A stretch of DNA of 64,000 nt from Herbaspirillum sp. 3R11 (GCF_004563925.1 NZ_SPNJ01000005.1:1-64000); one strand, 5' to 3'; positions 26,174-37,739 are shown, counted from the stretch's first letter. The notes: generated by a model from the letters alone, not told the origin. A program made the numbers and translations.

Positions 26174-26213
26174 GTGCTGATCTGTGCTGATCTGTGCTGA
26201 TCTGTGCTGATCT
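26174..26213. repeat. Four exact tandem copies of a 10-base unit
   Basis: GTGCTGATCT repeated four times without change. The array ends 52 bases before the mdtA start and lies in the 304-base gap after the Spy-like gene. The unit equals about one helical turn, so copy-number change would move any upstream site along the same DNA face. Confidence 0.9.
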
Positions 26214-26264
26214 TCATGAAATGCCTTGATCCATATTGAATCGATCGATTTTCCTGCCGCCAAG

Positions 26265-27902
26265 ATGACTACAACACCAACTCCAGACAACAATCAATCG
26301 CCATCTTCCCCTTCCGGAAAATCCCCCGGCTTGCTCAAGCGCTGGTGGTTCTGGGCCTTGCTGATCATTGTGGTCGGCGGCGGTTATTACTACTGGCATC
26401 ACAAGCGCGCGGCAGCGGCCGAGCAGGCCCAGAGCGGCGGCGGGCAGTGGCAAGGTGGCGGCGGCAAAGGCAAGCGCGGCGGTCCTCCCGGCGCGGGCGG
26501 CGGCTTTGGCGGCGCAGGCCTGTCGCCGGTGGGCGTGGCGGTGGCCAAGATTTCGGATGTCAACATCTACCTGACCGGCCTCGGCGGCGTCACGCCGACC
26601 GCCACCGCCACGGTGCGCAGCCGCGTCGACGGCCAGCTCATGAAGCTGCATTTCAAGGAAGGCCAACTGGTCAAGGAAGGCGACCTGCTGGCGGAGCTCG
26701 ACGCGCGTCCTTACCAGGTCGCCGTGACCCAGGCTGAAGGCCAGCTGGCGCGCGACCAGGCTCAACTGGGCGCGGCCCAGCTCGACCTCAAACGCTACCG
26801 CACGCTGCTGTCGCAGGATTCCATCGCCGGCCAGCAGGTTGATACGCAAGCGGCGCTGGTCAAGCAACTGGAAGGCACGGTCAAGTCCGACCAGGGCAAC
26901 CTGGCCAGCGCACGCCTGCAACTGACCTATTCGCGCGTGACTGCGCCGGTCAGCGGCCGCCTCGGCCTGCGCCAGGTCGACATCGGCAACATCGTGCACT
27001 CCAGCGACACCAACGGCATCGTCATCATCACCCAGGTGCAGCCGATCACGGCGGTGTTCAGCATCCCTGAAGACAATATCCCGGCCGTCATGAAGCAACT
27101 GCAGGCCGGCAAGAAACTCGCCACCGATGCGTGGGACCGCGATCAGAAAAACAAGCTGGCCAGCGGCGTGCTGCTGACCATCGACAACCAGGTCGACGCC
27201 ACCACCGGCACCATCAAGCTCAAGGCGCAATTCCCGAATACCGACTACGCGCTGTTCCCGAACCAGTTCGTCAACATCCGCATGCTGCTCGACACCCGCA
27301 AGGACGCCATCACGATTCCGACGGCGGCGCTGCAACGCGGCTCCAAGGGCTTGTTCATCTACGTGGTCAAGTCAGACAACACCGTTACCGTACGCAACGT
27401 CAAGACCGGCCCGGCGCAGGGCGACATCACCGCGATTGAAGACGGCGTCGCCAGCGGCGAAACCGTGGTGGTCGACGGCATCGACCGCCTGCGCGAAGGC
27501 GCCAAGGTCGAGCCGGTGGTGCGCGGCGGCGCCGACGATCCGGCCAACAAGCTGACCGAGAAAGCCGGTCCGCGTCGTCATAAACGCGACGGCGCTGGTG
27601 GTGGAGCTGCGGGTGCTCCCGGCACTGCCGCTGGCGAAGGTCAAAGCGGTCAAGGCGGCCAGGACATGACGCCCGAAGAACGCCAGAAGCGCTGGGCTGC
27701 GCTCAACAAACGCATCGACGCCGGTGAGTTCGGCGAAGAGATCAAGAAGCTGCCGGAAGACCAGCGCCGCCAGCGCATGATGGAAATGCGCCGCCAGCAA
27801 CGCAGCACCACGGAAGGCACGCCGGCCGCACCGGCAGCGGCTCCTGCCGGCACTGCCGGAACTGCTGCTGGAACTTCTGCTCCCGCCAATGCAACGAAAT
27901 AA
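26265..27902 (+). CDS. mdtA: RND efflux periplasmic adaptor, MdtA-like, with long C-terminal extension
   Basis: A 545-residue membrane-fusion protein. One N-terminal transmembrane anchor lies at about residues 29-43 ([13 protein letters not shown]), followed by a Gly-rich linker. The lipoyl/hairpin part ([20 protein letters not shown]) and beta-barrel follow. MdtA of E. coli has about 415 residues; here about 110 extra residues follow the conserved part (after [14 protein letters not shown]). They comprise Gly/Ala-rich linkers around a charged helical block ([19 protein letters not shown]). The ATG at 26265 has no good ribosome site; a TTG at 26226 is open in frame. The pump genes follow. Confidence 0.9.
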   Translation: MTTTPTPDNNQSPSSPSGKSPGLLKRWWFWALLIIVVGGGYYYWHHKRAAAAEQAQSGGGQWQGGGGKGKRGGPPGAGGGFGGAGLSPVGVAVAKISDVNIYLTGLGGVTPTATATVRSRVDGQLMKLHFKEGQLVKEGDLLAELDARPYQVAVTQAEGQLARDQAQLGAAQLDLKRYRTLLSQDSIAGQQVDTQAALVKQLEGTVKSDQGNLASARLQLTYSRVTAPVSGRLGLRQVDIGNIVHSSDTNGIVIITQVQPITAVFSIPEDNIPAVMKQLQAGKKLATDAWDRDQKNKLASGVLLTIDNQVDATTGTIKLKAQFPNTDYALFPNQFVNIRMLLDTRKDAITIPTAALQRGSKGLFIYVVKSDNTVTVRNVKTGPAQGDITAIEDGVASGETVVVDGIDRLREGAKVEPVVRGGADDPANKLTEKAGPRRHKRDGAGGGAAGAPGTAAGEGQSGQGGQDMTPEERQKRWAALNKRIDAGEFGEEIKKLPEDQRRQRMMEMRRQQRSTTEGTPAAPAAAPAGTAGTAAGTSAPANATK

Positions 27903-27911
27903 GGCGGCAGC

Positions 27912-30900
27912 ATGAATCCATCACGCCTGTTCATCCTGCGGCCGGTGGCGACGTCGCTGCTGATGCTGGCGATCCTGCTGGCCGGCATCGTCGCCTATAA
28001 ACAGCTGCCGCTCTCGGCGCTGCCCGAAGTCGACTATCCGACCATCCAGGTCGTCACGCTGTATCCCGGCGCCAGCCCCGACGTCATGACCTCGTCGGTC
28101 ACCGCGCCGCTGGAACGCCAGTTCGGCCAGATGCCCGGCCTCAACCAGATGTCGTCGACCAGTTCGGGCGGCGCCTCGGTGATCACGCTGCAATTCAACC
28201 TCGACCTCAGCCTCGACATCGCCGAGCAGGAAGTGCAGGCCGCCATCAACGCCGGCGGCAACCTGTTGCCGTCCGACTTGCCGGCGCCGCCGATCTACAG
28301 CAAGGTCAATCCGGCCGACACCCCGATCCTGACGCTGGCGGTGACCTCCAAGACGCTGCCGCTGCCCAAGGTGCAGGACCTGATCGACACGCGCCTGGCG
28401 CAAAAGATTTCGCAGCTCTCCGGCGTCGGCCTGGTCAGCCTGTCCGGCGGCCAGCGTCCTGCCGTGCGCATGCAGCTGAATCCGCGCGCCATCGCTTCGC
28501 TGGGCATGAACCTGGACGACATCCGCACCGCCATCGGCAACGCCAACGTCAACCAGGCCAAGGGCAGTTTCGACGGCCCGGCGCGCGCCTCGACCATCGA
28601 CGCCAATGACCAGCTGAAGTCCGCCGACGAATACCGCAATCTCATCATCGGCTACAAGAACGGCGCGCCGATCCGCGTCTCGGACGTGGCCGACGTGGTC
28701 GACGCCGCCGAGAACGTGCGTCTCGGCGCCTGGGCCAACGACTCCGCCGCCGTGATCGTCAACATCCAGCGCCAGCCGGGCGCCAACGTGATCGCCGTGG
28801 TCGACAGCATCAAGAAGATCCTGCCGACCCTGCAGGCCAGCCTGCCGGGCGCGATCGACGTGCATATCCTGACCGACCGCACCACCACCATTCGTGCCTC
28901 GGTGGACGACGTCAAGTTCGAACTGCTGCTGTCGATCGTGCTGGTGGTGATGGTGATCTTCGTGTTCCTGCGCAATGTTCCCGCCACCATCATTCCAAGC
29001 GTGGCGGTGCCGCTGTCGCTGGTCGGCACCTTCGGCATCATGTACATGGCCGGCTTCTCGATCAACAACCTGACGCTGATGGCGCTGACGATCGCCACCG
29101 GCTTCGTGGTCGATGACGCCATCGTCATGATCGAAAACATTTCGCGCTACATCGAAGAAGGCATGGAGCCCTTGCAAGCCGCGCTCAAGGGCGCGCAGCA
29201 GATCGGCTTCACCATCATTTCGCTGACGTTTTCCCTGATTGCGGTGCTGATCCCGCTGCTGTTCATGGGCGATGTGGTGGGGCGGTTGTTCCATGAATTC
29301 GCCGTGACGCTGGCGGTGGCCATCCTGATCTCGGCGGTGGTGTCGCTGACGCTCACGCCGATGATGTGCGCGCGCCTGCTGCATCACGTGCCGGAAGAGA
29401 AGCAGGGCTGGTTCTATCACAAGAGCGGCGCTTTCTTCGACAACATCGTCGCACGCTACGGCGTCGCGCTGACCTGGGTGCTCGATCGCCAGCGCACCAC
29501 GCTGGTGGTGGCGCTGGGTACGCTGGTGCTGACCGTGGTGCTGTACATCTTCATTCCCAAGGGCTTCTTCCCGGTGCAGGACACCGGCGTGATCCAAGGC
29601 ATTTCGGAAGCCACGCAATCGGTCTCGTTCGGGGCAATGGCAGAGCGCCAGCAAGCGCTGGCCAAGGTGGTGCTGGAAGACCCGGCGGTGGAAAGCCTGT
29701 CGTCCTTCATCGGTGTCGACGGTATCAACGCCACCCTGAACAGCGGCCGCATGCTGATCAACCTGAAGCCGCATGAATCGCGCGACATCAGTGCCAGCGA
29801 CATCATCCGTCGCCTGCAACCCAAGCTCGCTGAAAAAGTCCCCGGCATCACGCTCTACATGCAGCCGGTGCAGGATCTGACCATCGAAGACAGCGTCAGC
29901 CGCACGCAATACCAGTTCACGCTGGAAGACGCCGACTCCGCCGAACTCAGCACCTGGGTGCCGAAGATCGTCGATCGCCTGCGTCAATTGCCGGAACTGG
30001 CCGACGTCGCCAGCAACGTGCAGGACCAGGGTTTGCAGGCCTACGTCGAGATCGACCGCGACGCCGCTTCGCGCATGGGCGTTACCACGGCCGCCATCGA
30101 CAACGCGCTGTACAACGCCTTCGGCCAACGCCTGATCTCGACCATCTACACGCAATCGAATCAGTACCGCGTGGTGATGGAGGTCAAGCCGGAATTCCAG
30201 AAGGGCCCGGAAGCGCTCAACAGCATTTTCCTGGTGGCTTCCAACGGCAACCAGATTCCACTGTCCAGCATCGCCAAGGTGACCGAGCGCACCGCGCCGC
30301 TGGTGGTCAACCATCTCGGCCAGTTCCCGGCGGCCACCGTCTCGTTCAACCTGGCGCAAGGTTCCTCGTTGGGTGAAGCGGTCAAGGCCATCATGGCGGC
30401 AGAAAAAGACATCGCCATGCCGGCCAGCATCTCGACCAACTTCCAGGGTGCCGCACTGGCATTCCAGGCATCGTTGTCGAATACGCTGTGGCTGATCCTG
30501 GCGGCGATCGTGACGATGTACATCGTGCTCGGCGTGCTGTACGAAAGCTACATCCATCCGATCACCATCCTGTCCACGCTGCCGTCGGCCGGCGTGGGCG
30601 CCTTGCTGTCGCTGATGATTTCACGCAACGACCTTGGCATCATCGGCATCATCGGCATCATCCTGCTGATCGGCATCGTCAAGAAAAACGCCATCATGAT
30701 GATCGACTTCGCCCTTGAAGCCGAACGCCACGAAGGCAAGTCGCCGCGTGAAGCGATCTACCAGGCTTGCCTGTTGCGCTTCCGCCCGATCCTGATGACC
30801 ACCATGGCGGCCTTGCTGGGCGCCTTGCCGCTCATGCTGGGCACGGGTGTCGGCTCCGAACTGCGCCAGCCGCTCGGCATCACCATGGTCGGCGGCCTGC

Positions 30901-31082
30901 TGGTGTCGCAGGTGCTGACGCTGTTCACTACGCCGGTGATCTACCTCGGTTTCGACAGCCTGGCCAAACGCATGCGCAAGCGCTTCGGCAAGGAAAAGCG
31001 TCCAGAACACCCGGATGACGACGATGCGCCTTCGGCCAACGCACCGCTGGTTCCGCCGCCTCCGGCACAGCCGCAAGTCTGA
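27912..31082 (+). CDS. mdtB: RND multidrug efflux permease, MdtB-like
   Basis: A 1056-residue inner-membrane RND pump with 12 expected helices and two large periplasmic domains. The start [20 protein letters not shown] and the [19 protein letters not shown] block in helix 4 (Asp pair for proton relay) are characteristic. It lies between adaptor and second pump genes, 9 bases after mdtA. MdtB and MdtC form a heterotrimer in E. coli, exporting bile salts, novobiocin and similar compounds; substrates here are unknown. Confidence 0.95.
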   Translation: MNPSRLFILRPVATSLLMLAILLAGIVAYKQLPLSALPEVDYPTIQVVTLYPGASPDVMTSSVTAPLERQFGQMPGLNQMSSTSSGGASVITLQFNLDLSLDIAEQEVQAAINAGGNLLPSDLPAPPIYSKVNPADTPILTLAVTSKTLPLPKVQDLIDTRLAQKISQLSGVGLVSLSGGQRPAVRMQLNPRAIASLGMNLDDIRTAIGNANVNQAKGSFDGPARASTIDANDQLKSADEYRNLIIGYKNGAPIRVSDVADVVDAAENVRLGAWANDSAAVIVNIQRQPGANVIAVVDSIKKILPTLQASLPGAIDVHILTDRTTTIRASVDDVKFELLLSIVLVVMVIFVFLRNVPATIIPSVAVPLSLVGTFGIMYMAGFSINNLTLMALTIATGFVVDDAIVMIENISRYIEEGMEPLQAALKGAQQIGFTIISLTFSLIAVLIPLLFMGDVVGRLFHEFAVTLAVAILISAVVSLTLTPMMCARLLHHVPEEKQGWFYHKSGAFFDNIVARYGVALTWVLDRQRTTLVVALGTLVLTVVLYIFIPKGFFPVQDTGVIQGISEATQSVSFGAMAERQQALAKVVLEDPAVESLSSFIGVDGINATLNSGRMLINLKPHESRDISASDIIRRLQPKLAEKVPGITLYMQPVQDLTIEDSVSRTQYQFTLEDADSAELSTWVPKIVDRLRQLPELADVASNVQDQGLQAYVEIDRDAASRMGVTTAAIDNALYNAFGQRLISTIYTQSNQYRVVMEVKPEFQKGPEALNSIFLVASNGNQIPLSSIAKVTERTAPLVVNHLGQFPAATVSFNLAQGSSLGEAVKAIMAAEKDIAMPASISTNFQGAALAFQASLSNTLWLILAAIVTMYIVLGVLYESYIHPITILSTLPSAGVGALLSLMISRNDLGIIGIIGIILLIGIVKKNAIMMIDFALEAERHEGKSPREAIYQACLLRFRPILMTTMAALLGALPLMLGTGVGSELRQPLGITMVGGLLVSQVLTLFTTPVIYLGFDSLAKRMRKRFGKEKRPEHPDDDDAPSANAPLVPPPPAQPQV

Positions 31083-31094
31083 CGCAGGGACAGC

Positions 31095-34000
31095 ATGAAT
31101 ATTTCGCGTCCCTTCATTGAACGGCCCATCGCCACCACGCTGCTGACCATCGGCATCGCGCTGGCGGGCATGCTGGCGTTCAAGCTGTTGCCGGTGTCGC
31201 CGTTGCCGCAGGTCGACTATCCGACCATTTCGGTATCGGCGTCGATGCCCGGCGCCAGCCCGGAAACCATGGCGGCGACCATCGCCACGCCACTCGAGCG
31301 CGCGCTCGGCGCCATTGCCGGCGTCACCGAAATGACCTCGTCGAGCTCGCTCAATTCGACTCGCATCACCTTGCAGTTCGACCTCAACCGCGACATCGAC
31401 GGCGCCGCGCGCGACGTGCAGGCGGCATTGAATGCGGCGCGCAGCTTGCTGCCTTCCGGCATGCCGAGCAGTCCTTCGTACCGCAAAGTGAATCCGGCCG
31501 ACGCGCCTATCATGATCCTGGCGCTGACCTCGGACACCATGACGCAAGGCCAGATGTACGACGCCGCCGACAGCATCCTGGCGCAAAAACTGTCGCAGGT
31601 GCGCGGCATCGGCCAGGTCAGCGTGGGCGGCAGTTCGCAGCCTGCAGTGCGGATCGAGCTCAACCCGACCGCGCTCAACAAATACGGTATCGGCACGGCC
31701 GATGTGCGCACCGCAGTGGCCGCCACCAACGCCAATCGCCCCAAGGGCATCGTCGAGGACGGCGACCGCAACTGGCAGATCTACGCCAACGACCAGGTCA
31801 AGACGGCAGCCGAATACGCGCCGCTGATCGTGTCCTACCGCAACGGCGCGCCGGTACGCGTGCGCGACATTGCCGAGGTCAAGGATTCGGTGGCCGATCT
31901 GCGCAATTCCGGTTCCGCCAACGGCAAGCCGTCGGTGCTGGTGATCCTGAACCGCCAGCCCGGCGCCAACATCATCGAGACCGTCGATGCCGTGAATGCC
32001 TTGTTGCCCAACCTGAAGGCGTCGATCCCGCACGCCATCAATCTCGAAGTGATGATGGACCGCACGCCGACCATCCGCGCTTCGCTCAAGGACACCGAGA
32101 AGACCCTGCTGATGTCGATCGCGCTGGTGATCATGGTGGTGTTCCTGTTCCTGCGCAACGGCCGCGCCACGCTGATCCCGAGTGTGGCGGTGCCGGTCTC
32201 GCTGATCGGCACCTTCGGCATCATGTATCTGCTCGGCTATACCCTCGACAACCTGTCGCTGATGGCGCTGACAATTGCCACCGGTTTCGTGGTCGATGAC
32301 GCCATCGTGGTGCTGGAAAACATTTCGCGTCACATCGAGCAGGGCATGAAGCCGGTCAAGGCGGCGCTGGTCGGCGCGCGCGAAGTTGGCTTCACGGTGC
32401 TGTCGATGAGCATTTCGCTGATTGCGGTGTTCATCCCCATCCTGATGATGGGCGGCATCGTCGGCCGCCTGTTCCGCGAGTTCGCGGTGACGCTGTCGGT
32501 GGCGATCCTGGTGTCGCTGCTGGTATCGCTGACCACCACGCCGATGATGTGCGCCATGCTGCTCAAGCAAGAGAGCGAAGAAGAGCGCAAACCGGGTCGT
32601 TTCTTCACGGCTGTCGAGCGCCTGTTCGACAGCATGCTGCGCGGCTATGAGCGTTCGCTGGCGTGGGCCTTGCGGTTCTCGCCGCTGATGATCGTGATCC
32701 TGCTCGCCACGATTGCGCTCAATGTCTATCTGTACGTGATCGTGCCCAAGGGTTTCTTCCCGCAGCAGGACACCGGCCGGCTGGTCGGAGGCATCCGCGG
32801 TGACCAGTCGATCTCGTTCCAGGCCATGAAGATCAAGCTCAACGAATTCATCGAAATCGTGCGCCAGGATCCGGCGGTGGCCAATGTCACCGCCTTCACC
32901 GGCGGCGGCCGGCGCAACGGCGGCAGCATGTTCATCGCGCTCAAGCCGCTGTCGGAACGCAAGATTTCTGCCGACAAGGTGATTGCGCGGCTGCGCCTGA
33001 AGCTGGGCCACGTGGCCGGCGCCAGCCTGTTCCTGCAGGCGGTGCAGGACATCCGCGTCGGCGCGCGCCAGAGCGATTCGCAATATGAGTACACGCTGCA
33101 GTCCGATGACCTTGAACTGTTGCGCACCTGGGAGCCCAAGATCCGCATTGCGCTTTCCAACTTGCCGCAGCTGGAAGACGTCAGCACCGACCAGCAGGAC
33201 AAGGGTTTGCAGACCACGCTGACGATCGACCGCGAGACCGCCATCCGCAGCGGCGTCACGCCGCAGCTGATCGACACAAGTCTCAGTGATCTGTTCGGCC
33301 AGCGCCAGATTTCAACCATCTACAGCGGCATGAACCAGTACCACGTGGTGATGGAAGCCGCGCCGCAATACTGGCAAAGCCCGGAGATCCTCAATAGCAC
33401 CTACGTCAGCCTGGCCAACAGCACGGCCAACCTGTCGCCGACCACCTCGGCACTGGGTACGCCGCCTGCGCTGACGGCGGGCGGCAAACTCAACTCCAAC
33501 TCCTCGCTGGCGCTGACCCTGTCGACGGCGGCGTCGAAGCAGGTGCCGCTGACCTCGTTCTCCAGCTTCGCACCGACTACCACCTCGCTGAGCGTGAGCC
33601 ACGAAGGGCAGTTCATTGCCTCGACGATTTCGTTCAACCTGGCCGAAGGCGTTTCGCTGTCGCAGGCAACGCAAGTGATCAACGACACGCTGGCGCGCCT
33701 GGGCGTACCGACGGCAGTGCATGGCGCTTTTGCCGGCACCGCCAACGCCTTCCAGTCCTCGCTCGACAGCCAGCCGGTGCTGATCCTGACGGCCTTGCTG
33801 GCGGTGTATATCGTGCTCGGCATCCTCTATGAGAGCCTGGTGCATCCGATCACCATCATCTCGACGCTGCCGTCGGCCGGCGTCGGCGCGCTGCTGGCCT
33901 TGCTGGCGACCGGCACCGACTTCAGCCTGATCGCGCTGATCGGCGTGATCCTGCTGATCGGCATCGTCAAGAAGAACGCCATCATGATGATCGACTTCGC

Positions 34001-34328
34001 GCTGCAGGCCGAACGCACGCGCGGGCTGTCGCCGCGCGACGCCATCTTCGAGGCGTGCAGCTTGCGCTTCCGGCCGATCATGATGACCACCATGGCAGCG
34101 CTGCTGGGCGCGGTGCCGCTGGCGCTGGGCTCCGGCGACGGCGCCGAGTTGCGCCAGCCGCTCGGTATTTCCATCGTCGGCGGCCTGATCGTGAGCCAGA
34201 TGCTGACGCTGTACACGACGCCGGTGGTTTATCTCTACATGGAACGGTTCCGCTTGTGGAGCAAGGATCTGTTCGAGCGCACGACGGGACGAAAAACAGC
34301 GCAACAGGAAAATACGGGCGCGGCGTGA
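31095..34328 (+). CDS. mdtC: RND multidrug efflux permease, MdtC-like
   Basis: A 1077-residue RND pump closely related to the preceding one, sharing [19 protein letters not shown] and the C-terminal [19 protein letters not shown]. It has an insert of about 40 residues rich in Ser/Thr/Leu in the second periplasmic domain ([20 protein letters not shown] onward, about residues 775-815), which is longer than in the MdtB-like protein. It starts 12 bases after mdtB and is followed by the outer-membrane channel gene. Confidence 0.95.
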   Translation: MNISRPFIERPIATTLLTIGIALAGMLAFKLLPVSPLPQVDYPTISVSASMPGASPETMAATIATPLERALGAIAGVTEMTSSSSLNSTRITLQFDLNRDIDGAARDVQAALNAARSLLPSGMPSSPSYRKVNPADAPIMILALTSDTMTQGQMYDAADSILAQKLSQVRGIGQVSVGGSSQPAVRIELNPTALNKYGIGTADVRTAVAATNANRPKGIVEDGDRNWQIYANDQVKTAAEYAPLIVSYRNGAPVRVRDIAEVKDSVADLRNSGSANGKPSVLVILNRQPGANIIETVDAVNALLPNLKASIPHAINLEVMMDRTPTIRASLKDTEKTLLMSIALVIMVVFLFLRNGRATLIPSVAVPVSLIGTFGIMYLLGYTLDNLSLMALTIATGFVVDDAIVVLENISRHIEQGMKPVKAALVGAREVGFTVLSMSISLIAVFIPILMMGGIVGRLFREFAVTLSVAILVSLLVSLTTTPMMCAMLLKQESEEERKPGRFFTAVERLFDSMLRGYERSLAWALRFSPLMIVILLATIALNVYLYVIVPKGFFPQQDTGRLVGGIRGDQSISFQAMKIKLNEFIEIVRQDPAVANVTAFTGGGRRNGGSMFIALKPLSERKISADKVIARLRLKLGHVAGASLFLQAVQDIRVGARQSDSQYEYTLQSDDLELLRTWEPKIRIALSNLPQLEDVSTDQQDKGLQTTLTIDRETAIRSGVTPQLIDTSLSDLFGQRQISTIYSGMNQYHVVMEAAPQYWQSPEILNSTYVSLANSTANLSPTTSALGTPPALTAGGKLNSNSSLALTLSTAASKQVPLTSFSSFAPTTTSLSVSHEGQFIASTISFNLAEGVSLSQATQVINDTLARLGVPTAVHGAFAGTANAFQSSLDSQPVLILTALLAVYIVLGILYESLVHPITIISTLPSAGVGALLALLATGTDFSLIALIGVILLIGIVKKNAIMMIDFALQAERTRGLSPRDAIFEACSLRFRPIMMTTMAALLGAVPLALGSGDGAELRQPLGISIVGGLIVSQMLTLYTTPVVYLYMERFRLWSKDLFERTTGRKTAQQENTGAA

Positions 34329-34354
34329 AACGCGGCGTTCAAGGAGAAATGACA

Positions 34355-35830
34355 ATGACATCCGTACTGCGCAAACGCGCTTTGATTTTGACCCCGCTGG
34401 TGCTGGCCCTGGCGGCCTGCTCGGTCGGCCCCGACTATGTCCGTCCGCAAACCGCAGCGGTGCCGACGGCCTTCAAGGAAATGAAGGACTGGAAGCCGGC
34501 CCAGCCGAATGAACTGGCCATGAACGGCAAGTGGTGGGAAATGTTCGGCGACCAGCAGCTCAATGCGCTGGTGGAGCAGATCGATATTTCCAACCAGAAT
34601 CTGGCGCAGTCGGAAGCCAATTTCCGCAAGGCCATGGCGCTGGTGCAGGGCGCGCGCGCCGACTATTCGCCGACGCTGTCGGTGGATGCCTCGCGCACGC
34701 GTTCGCGCTCGGCAACAAGCAGCAGCGGCAACAGCTCCAGTTCATCGGTGCGCGACAATTATTCCTTCTCGCTCAACGCCGACTGGGAAATCGACGTCTG
34801 GGGCCGCGTGCGCCGCAATGTCGAATCCAACGAAGCCAGCGCCCAGGCCAGCGCCGCCGATCTGGCGGCAACCCGGCTGAGCGCACAGGCGCAACTGGCG
34901 CAGAACTATCTGCAACTGCGCGTGCTCGATGCGCAACAGCAGTTGCTGGACGATACCGTTGCCGCTTACCAGCGCTCGTATCAGCTGACGCTGAATCAAT
35001 ACAACGCCGGCGTGGTCGCCAAGTCCGACGTCATCCAGGCGCAGACGCAATTGAAATCGGCGCAGGCACAGGCGCTCGACAACGGCGTACAGCGCGCGCA
35101 GCTGGAACATGCGATCGCCTTGCTGGTCGGCCAGCCGGCCTCGACCTTCTCGATCACGCCGTCGCCGTTGGCGGCTGCGGCACCGCCGATTCCGGTGGCC
35201 TTGCCGTCGATGCTGCTGGAGCGGCGTCCCGACATCGCCGGCGCCGAACGCCGCGTCGCCGCCGCCAACGCCCAGATCGGCGTGGCGCAGGCGGCGTATT
35301 ATCCGAGCCTGTCGCTGTCGGCTTCGGGTGGATTCCAGACTTCCAACGGTTTGGCCAACTGGTTCACGATGCCGAGCCGGGTATGGTCGCTGGGACCGCA
35401 GCTAAGCCAGTTGATTTTCGACGGCGGCGCCCGCCGCTCGGTCACCGACCAGGCCATCGCTACCTATGACGGCGTGGCCGCAGCGTACAGGCAGACCGTG
35501 CTGACCGCGTTCCAGGAAGTGGAAGACAATCTCGCTGCGCTGCGCATCCTTGAACAGGAAGCTGTCGTGCAGAACGAAGCGCTGCAATCGGCGCGCCAGG
35601 CCGTGACCTTGGTCACCAACCAGTACAAGTCCGGTGTCGTCAATTACACTAGCGTGATCACGGCGCAGGCCACCGCGCTCACCAGCGAACGCACTGCGCT
35701 GGATATCCTGTACCGCCGCATGGCCGCTAGCGTGTTGCTGACCAAGGCGCTGGGCGGCGGCTGGAGCGAGCAGAACATCGCCGACCTGGGCGCGCTGGCA
35801 AGTCAGTCGGAGAACAGCAAGAAGAAATAA
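34355..35830 (+). CDS. Outer-membrane efflux channel lipoprotein, NodT/OprM family
   Basis: A 491-residue TolC-like channel. The lipoprotein signal (LVLALAACSVGPDY) has its lipobox near residue 23. Two repeated helical/barrel halves follow, with NADWEIDVWGRVRRNVES in the first and LPSMLLERRPDIAGAERRV at the junction. The ATG at 34355 is placed 8 bases after AAGGAG; an ATG at 34349 lies too close to it. It completes a tripartite pump with the MdtABC-like proteins. E. coli mdtABC lacks its own channel gene and uses TolC. Confidence 0.93.
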   Translation: MTSVLRKRALILTPLVLALAACSVGPDYVRPQTAAVPTAFKEMKDWKPAQPNELAMNGKWWEMFGDQQLNALVEQIDISNQNLAQSEANFRKAMALVQGARADYSPTLSVDASRTRSRSATSSSGNSSSSSVRDNYSFSLNADWEIDVWGRVRRNVESNEASAQASAADLAATRLSAQAQLAQNYLQLRVLDAQQQLLDDTVAAYQRSYQLTLNQYNAGVVAKSDVIQAQTQLKSAQAQALDNGVQRAQLEHAIALLVGQPASTFSITPSPLAAAAPPIPVALPSMLLERRPDIAGAERRVAAANAQIGVAQAAYYPSLSLSASGGFQTSNGLANWFTMPSRVWSLGPQLSQLIFDGGARRSVTDQAIATYDGVAAAYRQTVLTAFQEVEDNLAALRILEQEAVVQNEALQSARQAVTLVTNQYKSGVVNYTSVITAQATALTSERTALDILYRRMAASVLLTKALGGGWSEQNIADLGALASQSENSKKK

Positions 35831-35855
35831 GATTGAACAAGTTTGCCGGATCGGC

Positions 35856-35887
35856 AAAAAGCGCAGCCTCGGTGCTGCGCTTTTTTT
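35856..35887 (+). terminator. Intrinsic terminator of the mdtABC operon
   Basis: AAAAAGCGCAGC and GCTGCGCTTTTT with a 6-base loop and T-run. The convergent pabBC gene ends inside it, so it may serve both strands. Confidence 0.93.
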
Positions 35888-37739
35888 ATGCGCCGATATC
35901 CCAGACTACGTCTGCACGAACCGCGCCGCGCAAGGCATTGCAGATCATCACCGCATCGGCGCGGCGCAGTTCCTCGCGCGTGATGCTGCGCTCGGTCGCG
36001 GCCCATGCGGGATCGGCGAGCAGCACCGAACGCATCACGCCGGGCAGCGCACCGGCCGCCAGCGGCGGCGTGTACCAGCGACCATCCAGTTGCACGAAGA
36101 CATTGCTGCGGCCGCCTTCAGTCAGTTCGTCACGTTCGTTGAAGAACAGCGCGTCGAAACCGCCGCGCCGCTCGGCGTCTTTCCAAGCTTCGTCGTAAGC
36201 GGTGCGCATTGACGTCTTGTGGCGCAGGAACAGATCGTCGCTGGCGCTCGGCATAGGTGAGATGAACACTTTCACAGTTGCACCTAGCGCCGACAGCGCG
36301 CCTTGCTGCAAGCGGACCGCGCTGTCGCGGAACAGGTCCAGCCGCAAGCGATGCGGCGTTGCCGGAGGCAGTTGCGCGCAGGCTTCGGTCAACGCATTGC
36401 GGATGGTCGTTTCATCGAATGTGAAATTGAAATACGCCGCCGAGTTCTGCAGCCGCCGCAGATGCAGGTCCAGGTGGCGGCAGCCGTTTTCATGGTCGGC
36501 ATGGATGGTTTCGAACAGGCTGAAGCCGCCATCGAGGCCGGTCAGGAATGCCGACTTCAAGCGGCATTCGGCAAACTCATCTGCGGCCTTGCTGTCGTAG
36601 ACAATGCCGGCGCCTACACCCATTTCACCGCGGCGCAGACTTTGTTCAGGCGCTTGCAGCGCCAGTGTGCGAATCGGCACCGACAGGCAGAAATCGCCCA
36701 CGGTACGACCTGGCTCGGCAGCGTCGAACCAGCCGATGGCGCCGGTGTACAAGCCGCGCGGCGTCGACTCGAGTTCTCGAATGATTTGCATGGTGCGGCG
36801 TTTGGGCGCGCCGGTGATCGATCCGCAAGGATAGAGAGCGGCCACCACGTCGGCGATATGCGCATCGTCGCGCAGTTGCGCCGTGACGGTCGAGGTCATC
36901 TGCAACACCTGGCCGAAGCGGCCGACTGCGAACAACTGCGGCACCTGCACCGAGCCGGCGACGGCGACGCGGCCGAGGTCGTTGCGCAGCAGGTCGACGA
37001 TCATCAGGTTCTCGGCGCGGTTCTTTTCATCGTTCGCCAGCTGAACGGCGCGGCGGCTGTTTTCGGCCGCGTCGTCATGCGCCGGTGCGGTGCCTTTCAT
37101 CGGCTGGGCGAGCAGCTTTCCCTGCGTGTGGCGGACGAACAGTTCCGGCGAAAACGACAGCACCCAACGCTCATCCGGCAGGCGGATGAGCGCGCCGTAC
37201 GGGACCGGCTGGCGCGCGCGCAGTTTGTTGTACAGGCTGAGCGGTTCGCCCCAGGCATAGAAATGCAGACGGTAGGTGTAGTTGACCTGATAGGTGTCGC
37301 CGGCTGCAATGTAGTCGCGGATGCGCGCGATGTCGGCGCTGAAACGCTGTTCGTCGACGCTGGCGCGCACGTTGGCGACGCCGGCTTCAGCAGGAATCGC
37401 ATCTTGTTGCTGTTGCAGCCAGTCATCGGTCTGCGCAGCGCTGAGACGGCGGCAGTCGGTGAACAGCAGAATTTCTGCCAGCGGACCCTCCTGGTCGGCA
37501 TGCGCTTCAATGCCGTGCAAGCATCCTCCCAGCTCATAGCTGAACAGCGCCACCGCATGCAGGCCCTTTTGTTGCGCCGCCTGCATGTCGGCGAGCATGT
37601 CCGCCATGCCGTTCGCATCTTCACAGCGCAGCGTCGCCTGATAGCCGGTGTACAGGCGCGAACGCGGTTCGTCCAGGCGTGCGTTGGCATCGCCGTGGCG
37701 GTAGCTGTCGTCGAGCAGGGCGAAGCAGGGGAGGGACAT
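35886..37739 (-). CDS. pabBC: Fused aminodeoxychorismate synthase I / aminodeoxychorismate lyase
   Basis: A 617-residue fusion for p-aminobenzoate synthesis in the folate pathway. The N-terminal two-thirds is PabB: GDTYQVNYTYRLHF, the LMIVDLLRNDLGRVA block and GSITGAPKRRTMQII line the chorismate site. The C-terminal third (from about residue 400, GGFSLFETIHADHENG) is a PLP class IV enzyme like PabC. Its Lys candidate is in LRHKTSMR and NERDELTEGGRSNVF is conserved. The ATG at 37739 lacks a strong ribosome site; a TTG at 37760 is in frame. No pabA glutaminase is nearby. Confidence 0.92.
   Translation of the reverse strand: MSLPCFALLDDSYRHGDANARLDEPRSRLYTGYQATLRCEDANGMADMLADMQAAQQKGLHAVALFSYELGGCLHGIEAHADQEGPLAEILLFTDCRRLSAAQTDDWLQQQQDAIPAEAGVANVRASVDEQRFSADIARIRDYIAAGDTYQVNYTYRLHFYAWGEPLSLYNKLRARQPVPYGALIRLPDERWVLSFSPELFVRHTQGKLLAQPMKGTAPAHDDAAENSRRAVQLANDEKNRAENLMIVDLLRNDLGRVAVAGSVQVPQLFAVGRFGQVLQMTSTVTAQLRDDAHIADVVAALYPCGSITGAPKRRTMQIIRELESTPRGLYTGAIGWFDAAEPGRTVGDFCLSVPIRTLALQAPEQSLRRGEMGVGAGIVYDSKAADEFAECRLKSAFLTGLDGGFSLFETIHADHENGCRHLDLHLRRLQNSAAYFNFTFDETTIRNALTEACAQLPPATPHRLRLDLFRDSAVRLQQGALSALGATVKVFISPMPSASDDLFLRHKTSMRTAYDEAWKDAERRGGFDALFFNERDELTEGGRSNVFVQLDGRWYTPPLAAGALPGVMRSVLLADPAWAATERSITREELRRADAVMICNALRGAVRADVVWDIGA

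Noticed and set aside
27921-33083. Very long minus-strand open frames (878 and 820 codons) opposite mdtB and mdtC
   Set aside because: Composition is His/Arg/Gln/Asp-rich, typical of antisense frames in GC-rich genes; the plus strand encodes clear RND pumps.
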